Source of the DNA: Paraglaciecola algarum
Lineage (GTDB): Bacteria; Pseudomonadota; Gammaproteobacteria; Enterobacterales; Alteromonadaceae
NCBI RefSeq assembly: GCF_021532655.1
Contig: NZ_JAKGAS010000015.1
Coordinates: 29,609 to 93,608 of the forward strand
DNA length: 64,000 nt
Direction: 5' to 3'
The notes beneath the pieces were generated by a model. The model was not told the DNA's origin. It worked only from the letters and a program-made list of their open reading frames with translations, and did no database searches. Shown one piece after another: positions 1 to 6,943 of the stretch (the first letter of the stretch is position 1; every line of letters begins with the position of its first letter). Position numbers and translations under genes: made by a program.

Positions 1-217
1 AGCAGCGTGTAATACCACAATCAATAGAGATTTATTAAGCGAAGCTAAAGCGTTAAATATTAAGCTATCACCTATATTTGAATCCGCATTAGCTGTCGCG
101 GTGCGTGAAGAAAAGAAAAAGAAATGGTTTAAAGAAAACCAGCGAGCAATCCAAGATCACAATCAACAAGTGAGTGAAACTGGCACATTTTCAGAATCCA
201 TTGGCCAATTAAAATGA
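1..217 (+). CDS. ccdA: CcdA-type antitoxin, C-terminal part (5' end outside window)
   Basis: The frame beginning at base 2 is open for 71 codons and ends in TGA at 215-217. It encodes the end of a small antitoxin. The visible part has a DNA-binding-like stretch (NTTINRDLLSEAKALNI), then a lysine-rich segment (REEKKKKWFKEN) and a polar tail, which is the usual layout of CcdA: ribbon-helix-helix followed by a toxin-binding tail. Its stop overlaps the next start as ATGA, the typical coupling of antitoxin and toxin. By family knowledge it neutralises CcdB and autoregulates the operon. The N-terminus and promoter lie before the window. Confidence 0.8.
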   Translation, partial: AACNTTINRDLLSEAKALNIKLSPIFESALAVAVREEKKKKWFKENQRAIQDHNQQVSETGTFSESIGQLK

Positions 218-507
218 TTCATCAATTTGGCGTGTATCAATACTCCACTCAACCAGTAGTGGTGATCACCAACACCATATTTAACGATGTAGAAAGTATT
301 TTAGTCGCCCCACTAAAAGAACAACGTTCAACCTACATCACCAATATACAAATCGCAGTAAAACTAGATAGTAAAGACTACCTTGTAGATTTACTCGACT
401 TAGCCACAGTAACAAAAAGCCGTTTAAAACCAAGTTTTGAACAAAACCTAAAACAATACCGAAATGAAATAAAATCAGGAATAGATTTACTAATAGATGG
501 GTTTTAA
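214..507 (+). CDS. ccdB: CcdB-type toxin (gyrase poison family)
   Basis: A 97-residue protein of the usual CcdB length (about 100). It opens with a beta strand (QFGVYQYS) and has the central hydrophobic strand ILVAPLKEQ and the C-terminal helix NEIKSGIDLLIDGF, matching the ends of F-plasmid CcdB (NDIKNAINLMFWGI). CcdB proteins trap DNA gyrase on DNA. The ATG overlaps the antitoxin stop by four bases, so the pair is translationally coupled. Whether the toxin is active cannot be read from the sequence. It is probably a chromosomal stabilisation or anti-phage module, given the accessory setting. Confidence 0.8.
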   Translation: MIHQFGVYQYSTQPVVVITNTIFNDVESILVAPLKEQRSTYITNIQIAVKLDSKDYLVDLLDLATVTKSRLKPSFEQNLKQYRNEIKSGIDLLIDGF

Positions 508-815
508 ATCTTAAACAGATAATCTAAATAGAAATCAACAACTCTTAACTCGTTGATTTTATTAATTTTAAAGCACGACTTCGCCGCTAAAAATGTTGAA
601 CCACAGAGCACACTGAGAACACAGAGGAAAAGTTAAAAATCAACAGCTCTGACACCACAAGTTGAAAGATTTTAACCTTAATTCGGATACGCCCCCTTTT
701 ATTTATCATAATTGATAAATTCATGCTGGAAAGGTGTAATCATGTCTTAAAAAATTTAGAGATTTAGATTACAATTTCTTTTATAAAACAAAGATTTAAA
801 CAAGGATAGCTTGCC
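508..815. other. Intergenic stretch between ccdB and the GHKL ATPase gene
   Basis: About 310 bases with no supported gene. It contains a purine-rich ACCACAGAG / ACACAGAGG stretch near 600-630, and an imperfect inverted repeat TTTATCA-TAA-TTGATAAA around 702-720 close to where a promoter for the next gene should lie. AAGGATAG just ahead of 816 is a plausible ribosome binding site. No terminator with a clear T-run was found after ccdB. Confidence 0.5.
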
Positions 816-2834
816 ATGTATAACTTTCAAGAAAGAGCAACAGGGATTACTGATCAGTCAATTAAGAAGCGATTTAATTCTATACCTGCTTGGAAAATGA
901 TCAGTGAGTATGTTTGGAATGGTTTAGATGCAGGCGCTACTTCCATAGAAATATTTATCAGTGATAATGAGCTAGGTGGTATCGAGTCTGTAGAAGTGCA
1001 CGATAACGGTGATGGAATCGATTTTAACAACCTTCACAAAAACTTTGACAATTTCGATGATTCATCCAAGAAAGCTGTCACTCAAAAGGGTAGTCAAGGT
1101 CGAGGACGTTACTCTTTTCATAAATTTGCAACCAAAGCAACTTGGTATACGCGCAATAATAACAAAGATGCTATTTTTGAAATACATGATACTAGACTTA
1201 AAGATTACCGTTTCGCGACACTTACTCCAGAGCAACAAAAAACCAAAATTAGGAAAAATGGTAAGGGGACATCAGTTTATTTAACAGATATTCCTAAAAA
1301 TAAAGGGGCCCAAATACCTGAGGTTAACAGCCTAATTAAAGACCTATCAATTGAACATGGGTGGAAACTAGTTCTATGCAGCGACATTGAGATCAAAGTA
1401 AATGGGGTTTCTGTTACCCCACCAAGTAATGAGCTTCATGTACACCCAATTGAAATAGATGGAAATCACTTTAATGCCTCGATTATTCGATGGGATCACA
1501 AACCTAACAATGAGAAATCTTACAATTACTTTTTAGATTGCAATGAAGTTGAAAGGCATAGAGCCCTTACAAGTTTCAACAATAAATACAATTATAAATT
1601 TTTTATTAGTGGCTATATCAGCTCAGATTGGTTTAATGATTTTCAGCAATCTCATATGGATAACACTGACTTATTTATTACTGAAAGTAAGTCAGATTCA
1701 TCTTCAGAATTCAAGACCCTCAGCAAACAACTTCGTGACATCTCTAATACCATTTATCACGATTTTCTAAGGAGTAGAGCCAATGATTTGGTAGCGAATT
1801 TTGAATCAAATGGTTATTTTCCGCAGTATCAAAATGAATCACCCGATGACAGAAGCTTCAGACTCGAACATACAAAGAGAGTTGTTGTTTCTCTATATAT
1901 TGCTGATCCTGCTACGTTCACTAATTTAAAACCTAAACAAATTAAAATCCTTATAGCACTACTGGACAAATTAACAGTATCAAGCGAAAATGACAGTCTG
2001 TTTGACGTGTTGGAAGGAATTCTTGAATTGGAAAAAGAACAATTAGACGAATTTTCATCACAAATTAAAAAGTCAAAATTAGACCACATCATTAGTACTA
2101 TTGGCTCATTACAAAAGCGTGATCTCGTAATACAGAAAATGAAGTACCTTTTCCAAGAACATAATAAAGATGTGTTAGAAACCCCTGATCTTCAAGGTAT
2201 CATTGAAGCTAACACTTGGCTGTTTGGAGCACAGTACACAACTATAGGTGCGGAAGAGGATGACTTTCACAAAACTGCAAAAGCCTTGAGGGATGGTGAT
2301 CTAGAAATAGCTGATGGTGACAAAATTGAACTATCTGATCTTATTGAAGGAGCTGATATTGAAGGTGCAAAAGGACAAGTCGACCTATTTTTAGCTAGAA
2401 AAATGCCAACCGTTGACCATTCAACACAAGAAGAGTTTACCCGTTGCACCATTATTGAAATAAAGCGCCCAAGCGTCGCTTTAAATAAAAAGCACCTAGG
2501 GCAAGTCGAAAGGTATGCTGAGGTGTTGCACAAACATCCAGAGTTTAATGACGAGAACATGCGATTTGACGTAATTTTAGTTGGAACTAGGTTGGCTCAA
2601 AATGACTACCAGATAAAGAAGCGTTTAAAGGATAATGCCGGTAAGAATGGACAAGGACTTGTTTCAGGAGCTGATGATAGGATTAGAGTCTACGTAAAGA
2701 CATGGGCTTCTATTTTTAATGATTTTCACATTACACACAGCCATTTACTCCAAAAACTTAAAATTAATAGAAGCAAATTACAGTATAAGAATAAAGACGA
2801 TTTAGTAAATGAACTACAAGAGAAAGTGGATTGA
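816..2834 (+). CDS. GHKL (Hsp90/MORC-like) ATPase with C-terminal PD-(D/E)XK-like nuclease domain
   Basis: A 672-residue protein. The N-terminal Bergerat-fold motifs are clear: N box with E31, N35 and D38 (EYVWNGLDAGA), G1 box DNGDG at 63-67, and a glycine-rich lid KGSQGRGR at 91-98. The middle (about 350-470) is charged and helical. The C-terminus looks like a restriction-endonuclease core: D523 (GQVDLFLAR), E548-x-K550 (IIEIKRP) and Q563 (LGQVERYAEVL), preceded by IIEANTWLFG, a pattern seen in Shedu/DUF4263-like nucleases. ATPase plus nuclease in one chain is known from paraMORC/MutL-like proteins of restriction and defence loci. No methylase or partner gene is adjacent, so it would act alone. 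Defence function is inference; both domains are directly supported by motifs. Confidence 0.75.
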   Translation: MYNFQERATGITDQSIKKRFNSIPAWKMISEYVWNGLDAGATSIEIFISDNELGGIESVEVHDNGDGIDFNNLHKNFDNFDDSSKKAVTQKGSQGRGRYSFHKFATKATWYTRNNNKDAIFEIHDTRLKDYRFATLTPEQQKTKIRKNGKGTSVYLTDIPKNKGAQIPEVNSLIKDLSIEHGWKLVLCSDIEIKVNGVSVTPPSNELHVHPIEIDGNHFNASIIRWDHKPNNEKSYNYFLDCNEVERHRALTSFNNKYNYKFFISGYISSDWFNDFQQSHMDNTDLFITESKSDSSSEFKTLSKQLRDISNTIYHDFLRSRANDLVANFESNGYFPQYQNESPDDRSFRLEHTKRVVVSLYIADPATFTNLKPKQIKILIALLDKLTVSSENDSLFDVLEGILELEKEQLDEFSSQIKKSKLDHIISTIGSLQKRDLVIQKMKYLFQEHNKDVLETPDLQGIIEANTWLFGAQYTTIGAEEDDFHKTAKALRDGDLEIADGDKIELSDLIEGADIEGAKGQVDLFLARKMPTVDHSTQEEFTRCTIIEIKRPSVALNKKHLGQVERYAEVLHKHPEFNDENMRFDVILVGTRLAQNDYQIKKRLKDNAGKNGQGLVSGADDRIRVYVKTWASIFNDFHITHSHLLQKLKINRSKLQYKNKDDLVNELQEKVD

Positions 2835-2933
2835 AAGGACTGGCTTGTTAATTGTGCGTTATTGACGTTTAAATGTCTATCGACCAGATGTTCGAATGGC
2901 GAAGCCATACTTTATGAACACAGTGAATACCGG

Positions 2934-3108
2934 GTGTGCGAAGCACATGCTTTTGACTTTATCGCGAATCAAAGCTCGCCAATTTTGTGATGAATTCAGT
3001 AGGTCAATTGGCATGGATAGCCAATTGAGGCTTGGGACGTCGGGAACGTCTCAAGGCGACCTGCTTAATTCGGTACAAATTGGAAGAAGAGCATTGTTGG
3101 AGCGCGGC
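2934..3108. repeat. Dispersed ~175-bp structured repeat, copy A
   Basis: Closely matches 4280-4455 over its whole length. It starts with the mini-hairpin TGTGC-GAA-GCACA and contains two larger stems: TCAATTGGC / GCCAATTGA (3004-3012 with 3020-3028) and CTTGGGACGT / ACGTCTCAAG (3031-3040 with 3046-3055, one G-T pair). It ends in GGAGCGCGGC. No transposase and no terminal repeats of an insertion sequence are seen. Confidence 0.8.
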
Positions 3109-3207
3109 ACTTTTTGTTTACTTTTTGCTGCTGTTGGTAAAAAGTAAATCGAGCAGCAAGGATGCTGTTTGAAAAATGGCATGGATGCCATGAGCGCAGC
3201 GAATAAG

Positions 3208-3277
3208 TGACGAAGTCATGCCCTATCGCGCAGCGATGCCCTATTTACGTAGTGAATGCCCTATGCGCACAGCGCAT
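3208..3277. repeat. Array of four tri-loop mini-hairpins
   Basis: Four consecutive tiny inverted repeats with 3-base loops: TGAC-GAA-GTCA (3208-3218), ATCGC-GCA-GCGAT (3225-3237), TTTAC-GTA-GTGAA (3244-3256, one wobble) and ATGCGC-ACA-GCGCAT (3263-3277). They are separated by a near-constant TGCCCTA spacer. GNA tri-loops closed by C-G are known to make unusually stable DNA mini-hairpins. Confidence 0.75.
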
Positions 3278-3300
3278 AAAAATAAACAGCAAAGCCTAAA

Positions 3301-3561
3301 TTATGCTGCATTCTCACTTTCAACATCCCAACCTGGAAACACAAGCACTGAGGGGTGGCACTTTAATGCTCTGGCCAGTGATTTTGCTCTTTCAACACCC
3401 AAATTAATTCGTTCATTTTCAATGGCCGAAATGGTTGATTGGGGAATATTAGTCAGCTTGGCCAACTCGTTTTGACTAAGTTCTTGCAACTCACGCATGA
3501 TCCTCACAGACTCACCGCTTGATATTTCTACGCGTTTTTTTGCCACTTTAAAATCATTCAT
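3301..3561 (-). CDS. XRE-family helix-turn-helix antitoxin (HigA-like)
   Basis: An 86-residue protein with a single Cro/C1-type helix-turn-helix at about residues 18-70 (MRELQELSQNELAKLTNIPQSTISAIENERI is the core). It follows the toxin gene with a one-base overlap (TAATG), the toxin-first order typical of higBA-type modules. A strong AGGAGGT ribosome binding site sits in the last codons of the toxin gene. By family knowledge it binds the toxin and represses the operon. The inverted repeat at 3860-3875 in the promoter is the likely operator. Confidence 0.8.
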   Translation of the reverse strand: MNDFKVAKKRVEISSGESVRIMRELQELSQNELAKLTNIPQSTISAIENERINLGVERAKSLARALKCHPSVLVFPGWDVESENAA

Positions 3562-3845
3562 TATGACCTCCTTCGATAGTCATGAGGGGTAACCTCAACC
3601 ACACTGACAAACAACTGGTTATTGTTGATGGAATAGATTACTCGATATTGTTGGTTCAAACGCGACGACCTATACCCTTGCCAATTACCCGATAGTTTTT
3701 CGTCTTTAAAACCTTTGATCATCACCAAGCCCGCTGGCCCAGATATCTCAACCACATCTTTCCATTTTTCATAACGCTTTTGAATTTCGATAGGCGCTTT
3801 AGAAAGTTGCTTGTCTAAACGTTTGTGTTCAAATATTTTCCACAT
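3561..3845 (-). CDS. RelE/ParE-superfamily toxin (HigB-like)
   Basis: Encodes 94 residues from ATG 3845 (MWKIFEHKRLDKQL...), ending in a basic segment (VVEVTPHDYRRRS) typical of RelE-fold mRNA interferases. Central strands (GLVMIKGFKDEKLSG, QYRVIYSI) fit the family. An upstream in-frame ATG at 3866 would add seven residues, but it lies inside the promoter/operator palindrome and upstream of the predicted transcription start, so 3845 is preferred. No Shine-Dalgarno sequence precedes 3845, suggesting a leaderless message. It likely cleaves ribosome-bound mRNA; the exact subfamily is uncertain. Confidence 0.78.
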   Translation of the reverse strand: MWKIFEHKRLDKQLSKAPIEIQKRYEKWKDVVEISGPAGLVMIKGFKDEKLSGNWQGYRSSRLNQQYRVIYSINNNQLFVSVVEVTPHDYRRRS

Positions 3846-3852
3846 ACTATAA

Positions 3853-3880
3853 AGTATATATACCATTTATGGTATGTCAA
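3853..3880 (-). promoter_or_regulatory. Promoter with embedded operator for the toxin-antitoxin pair
   Basis: On the minus strand a perfect TTGACA (3880-3875) is followed after 16 bases by TATACT (3858-3853). The inverted repeat ATACCAT-TT-ATGGTAT (3860-3875) fills the spacer, placing a repressor exactly between -35 and -10. The predicted transcription start is at about 3846, next to the toxin ATG. Confidence 0.65.
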
Positions 3881-4157
3881 AAATCAAAACAATAATAACT
3901 GCATATTTAGCTTTAAATAGAAAAGAGATTCCGCCTTAAAAGACTACCGGAATGACGAACTCTTTGTATGCGAAGCACATTCTTTTTGCTCTTATCGCGA
4001 CTACCAATTCCCCATCAAATAATTGGCTTGTCGAATGCCCGAATAGGGACATTTGGGCAAGGCAATCTTTTATAGCTGGGAGCGGCTTATTGCCGTTTCG
4101 ACATTAAAGACAATTATTTTATGGATTAGGAATTTGTCTGCAGCGCGGCACTTTTTA

Positions 4158-4226
4158 TGAAATACATCCATGTATTTCACCCTACAGGCCATCCTGTGGA
4201 TGTTCAAATTCATTCCCGATGAATTT
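4158..4226. repeat. Three consecutive perfect hairpins
   Basis: TGAAATACAT-CC-ATGTATTTCA (4158-4179), ACAGG-CCAT-CCTGT (4184-4197) and AAATTCAT-TCCCG-ATGAATTT (4206-4226). They sit between GCGCGGCACTTTTT and the arm-variable inverted repeat, where copy A has no such insert, so they look like modules inserted into the repeat. Confidence 0.75.
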
Positions 4227-4279
4227 GTGTTTACTTTTTGCGGCTGTTGGTAAAAAGTAAGTCGAGCAGCAAAGGTGAC

Positions 4280-4455
4280 GTGTGCGAAGCATATGTATTT
4301 GCCCTACCCGCGACTCAAAGCTCGCTAATTTTGTGGTGAATTCAGTAGGTCAATTGGCATGGAAAGCCAATTGAGGCTTGGGACGTCGGGAACGTCTCAA
4401 GGCGGCCTGCTTAATTCGGTACAAAATTAGATTAAGAGCATTGTTGGAGCGCGGC
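4280..4455. repeat. Dispersed ~175-bp structured repeat, copy B
   Basis: Same element as 2934-3108, same orientation. The stem TCAATTGGC/GCCAATTGA is intact with one change in its loop (ATGGAAA versus ATGGATA), and the CTTGGGACGT/ACGTCTCAAG stem is identical. Most differences fall outside the stems, which suggests constraint on structure or recent copying. Confidence 0.8.
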
Positions 4456-4501
4456 CTCTTTCTGGTTACTCTTTCTTGGCTGTTGAAGAAAGAGTTACTA
4501 G

Positions 4502-4679
4502 CTCGAAGGGATTCGAGTTAAAAACGTCATGGATGACGGTGAGCCATGCGAATAAGTGAACGCAGTGAATAAGTGACGAAGTCATGCCTTGTGTGCGAAG
4601 CACATGCCCTATCGCGTAGCGATGCTCCGTGTGCCCAGCACATAAATAAGCAAAGCGCATGCTTGGTTCACGCAGTGAA
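4502..4679. repeat. Second cluster of mini-hairpins
   Basis: Includes CTCGAA-GGGA-TTCGAG (4502-4517), CGTCAT-GG-ATGACG (4525-4538), TGAC-GAA-GTCA (4574-4584), TGTGC-GAA-GCACA (4592-4604), ATCGC-GTA-GCGAT (4611-4623), TGTGC-CCA-GCACA (4630-4642) and TTCAC-GCA-GTGAA (4667-4679). Several stems recur from the array at 3208-3277 with different loops. Confidence 0.75.
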
Positions 4680-4690
4680 TGCTCTTCCTA

Positions 4691-4724
4691 AAAACAAAAA
4701 ACCCGCATAACAGCGGGCTTTTAA
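4691..4724 (-). terminator. Rho-independent terminator after sucD
   Basis: Stem CCCGC / GCGGG (4702-4706 with 4713-4717), loop ATAACA, with a T-rich tract on the minus strand (4691-4701). A-rich and T-rich flanks on both sides could make it bidirectional. Confidence 0.85.
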
Positions 4725-4751
4725 CAATCAAGTAATGTAATTACTTAGAAA

Positions 4752-5624
4752 TTACCAACCGGTAATTTCGCGTAAGCCTTTACCAATATCAGCTAGAGAG
4801 CGTACAGTTTTAACACCTGCCGCTTCTAATGCTTTAAACTTCTCGTCAGCAGTACCTTTACCACCAGCGATAATTGCGCCAGCATGACCCATACGCTTAC
4901 CTTCTGGAGCAGTTACACCAGCAATGTAAGATACAACAGGCTTAGTTACGTTAGCTTTGATAAATTCAGCTGCTTCTTCTTCAGCAGAACCACCAATTTC
5001 ACCAATCATAACGATTGCTTCTGTTTCTGGATCGTCTTGGAACAATTGTAAGATATCGATGAAGTTAGAACCCGGGATAGGGTCGCCACCAATACCAACA
5101 CATGTAGACTGACCAAAACCTTCGTCAGTCGTTTGTTTAACCGCTTCGTACGTTAATGTACCAGAGCGAGAAACAATCCCTACTTTACCTGGCTTGTGAA
5201 TGTGACCAGGCATGATGCCGATTTTACATTCACCAGGCGTGATAACACCTGGGCAGTTTGGACCGATCATGCGAACGCCTTTAACGTTCAAGTATTCTTT
5301 AACGAATAACATGTCGATAGTTGGGATACCTTCAGTGATACAGATGATAAGCTCGATACCTGCATCAGCTGCTTCAACAATTGAATCTTTACAAAACGCT
5401 GCAGGTACATAAATAACAGATGCTGTTGCGCCTGTTGCTTCAACTGCTTCACGTACTGTGTTAAATACAGGAAGATCTAGATGAGTTGTGCCGCCTTTAC
5501 CAGGAGTTACACCACCAACCATTTGTGTGCCGTAGGCAATCGCTTGCTCAGAGTGGAAAGTACCTTGACCACCAGTAAAACCCTGACAGATAACTTTAGT
5601 GTGCTTATTAATTAATACAGACAT
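4752..5624 (-). CDS. sucD: Succinyl-CoA synthetase, ADP-forming, alpha subunit
   Basis: 290 residues, the normal length. It carries the N-terminal CoA-binding Rossmann fold (ICQGFTGGQGTFHSEQAI) and the phospho-histidine loop RMGHAGAIIAG near residue 246. With SucC it converts succinyl-CoA to succinate with substrate-level phosphorylation in the cytoplasmic TCA cycle. Its ATG overlaps the sucC stop by one base, so the two subunits are coupled. It is the last gene of the sdhCDAB-sucABCD block and is followed by a strong terminator. Confidence 0.97.
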   Translation of the reverse strand: MSVLINKHTKVICQGFTGGQGTFHSEQAIAYGTQMVGGVTPGKGGTTHLDLPVFNTVREAVEATGATASVIYVPAAFCKDSIVEAADAGIELIICITEGIPTIDMLFVKEYLNVKGVRMIGPNCPGVITPGECKIGIMPGHIHKPGKVGIVSRSGTLTYEAVKQTTDEGFGQSTCVGIGGDPIPGSNFIDILQLFQDDPETEAIVMIGEIGGSAEEEAAEFIKANVTKPVVSYIAGVTAPEGKRMGHAGAIIAGGKGTADEKFKALEAAGVKTVRSLADIGKGLREITGW

Positions 5625-6790
5625 TATTTGCCCTCCGCAGCTTTAACAACTAGTTGAGCAGCATCAGTTAGACTGCTTGCAGCTATGATGTCTAGATCAG
5701 AGTTAGCAAGAACTTCACGACCTAGTTCTGCGTTAGTACCTTCTAAACGTACAACAACAGGAACTTTAACACCTACTTCTTTAACCGCACCGATAATACC
5801 TTCAGCGATCATGTCACAACGTACAATTCCACCAAAGATGTTAACCAATACAGCACTAACGTTGCTGTCAGAAAGGATAATTTTGAATGCTTCTGCAACA
5901 CGTTCTTTAGTCGCGCCGCCACCAACGTCTAGGAAGTTAGCTGGCTTTCCGCCGTGTAGGTTAACTATATCCATAGTTCCCATTGCAAGGCCTGCACCGT
6001 TAACCATACAACCAACGTTTCCGTCTAGTGCTACATAGTTAAGTTCCCACTTAGCCGCTTCAGCTTCACGGGCGTCATCTTGTGATGGATCGTGCATCGC
6101 TTTAATTTTAGGTTGACGATATGCTGCGTTACCATCGATTGCCACTTTAGCGTCAAGACAGTGAATATCGCCGTCTTCTTTGATCACTAATGGGTTGATT
6201 TCGATAAGGGCGATATCTAGGTCCACAAACATTTTTGCAAGACCTAAGAAAATGTTCACGAATTGCTTAATCTGTACGCCTTTAAGGCCTAACTGGAAAG
6301 CCATGTCGCGAGCTTGATAAGGTTGAGCACCAACAATTGGGTCAATCTCAGCTTTTAAGATCTTTTCTGGTGTTTCGTGAGCAACCGTTTCAATTTCAAC
6401 GCCGCCTTCAGTAGACGCCATGAATACCACGCGACGAGAAGTACGATCAACAACCGCACCTAAATACAATTCGTCAGCGATATCAGTACAAGATTCAACT
6501 AAGATCTTGCTAACTGGTTGACCATTTTCGTCTGTTTGGAAAGTAACTAAGTTTTTACCTAACCAGTTTTCAGCGAAGGCTTTAATTTCTTCTTTGCTTT
6601 TAACTAATTTTACACCGCCAGCCTTACCACGGCCACCTGCGTGTACTTGGCATTTAACCACCCACTCGCTTCCGCCAATTTTATCAGCTGCTGCTGCAGC
6701 TTCTTCAGGAGAATCGGTTGCGATCCCTTCAGAGACTGGTAAGCCGTATTCTTTGAATAACTGCTTACCTTGATATTCATGCAAATTCAT
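5624..6790 (-). CDS. sucC: Succinyl-CoA synthetase, ADP-forming, beta subunit
   Basis: 388 residues, identical in length to the E. coli protein. The start MNLHEYQGKQLFKEYGLPV is the family's conserved N-terminus, followed by an ATP-grasp domain (CQVHAGGRGKAGGVK) and the C-terminal CoA-ligase domain with the LVNIFGGIVRCD loop that contacts the phospho-histidine of SucD. It grips nucleotide and succinate and pairs with SucD, whose gene overlaps its stop codon. A 153-base gap separates it from sucB upstream. Confidence 0.97.
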   Translation of the reverse strand: MNLHEYQGKQLFKEYGLPVSEGIATDSPEEAAAAADKIGGSEWVVKCQVHAGGRGKAGGVKLVKSKEEIKAFAENWLGKNLVTFQTDENGQPVSKILVESCTDIADELYLGAVVDRTSRRVVFMASTEGGVEIETVAHETPEKILKAEIDPIVGAQPYQARDMAFQLGLKGVQIKQFVNIFLGLAKMFVDLDIALIEINPLVIKEDGDIHCLDAKVAIDGNAAYRQPKIKAMHDPSQDDAREAEAAKWELNYVALDGNVGCMVNGAGLAMGTMDIVNLHGGKPANFLDVGGGATKERVAEAFKIILSDSNVSAVLVNIFGGIVRCDMIAEGIIGAVKEVGVKVPVVVRLEGTNAELGREVLANSDLDIIAASSLTDAAQLVVKAAEGK

Positions 6791-6943
6791 GGTTTTTTTA
6801 CCCGTTTAATTTAAGAAAAAAGCCGCTACTGAGCCGCTTTATTTTGTAAACCGCCAACGTCATTGTGACGGCATTAAGGAGGTGAACAATGACTTATCCA
6901 CCTCAATTTTTTAATACTTTAAAATCTATCTAACGATCCGCAT

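Larger units (their letters stand above)
2835..3300. repeat. Gene-free hairpin mosaic, left block
   Basis: No supported coding sequence between the ATPase gene and the antitoxin gene. The block is built of short inverted repeats: ATGGC-GAA-GCCAT at 2896-2908, repeat copy A (2934-3108), an arm-variable inverted repeat at 3117-3148, and a run of tri-loop mini-hairpins at 3208-3277. Open frames across it only reflect repeat sequence. Confidence 0.7.
3881..4690. repeat. Gene-free hairpin mosaic, right block
   Basis: About 810 bases with no supported gene. From left to right: stem ATTCCG/CGGAAT near 3930-3955; a diverged relative of the dispersed repeat (about 3966-4150); three nested hairpins (4158-4226); the arm-variable inverted repeat (4231-4260); repeat copy B (4280-4455); a second arm-variable inverted repeat (4468-4495); then a series of mini-hairpins to 4679. 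Transcription from sucD and from the toxin promoter both point away from or stop before it. Confidence 0.7.

Noticed and set aside
508..815. Integron attC site after ccdB
   Set aside because: No inverted core sites (GTTRRRY) with the proper arms were found; only a simple purine-rich stretch and a short inverted repeat.
2896..3147. 83-codon open frame in the left hairpin block
   Set aside because: It lies wholly within repeat copy A and the arm-variable inverted repeat; no protein family resemblance and no ribosome binding site.
3208..3277. CRISPR-like look of evenly spaced short repeats
   Set aside because: The units are palindromes with changing stems and constant 7-base spacers, the reverse of a CRISPR array, and no cas genes are nearby.
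4466..4660. 64-codon minus-strand frame in the right hairpin block
   Set aside because: It runs through the mini-hairpin cluster and its sequence is explained by the repeats.
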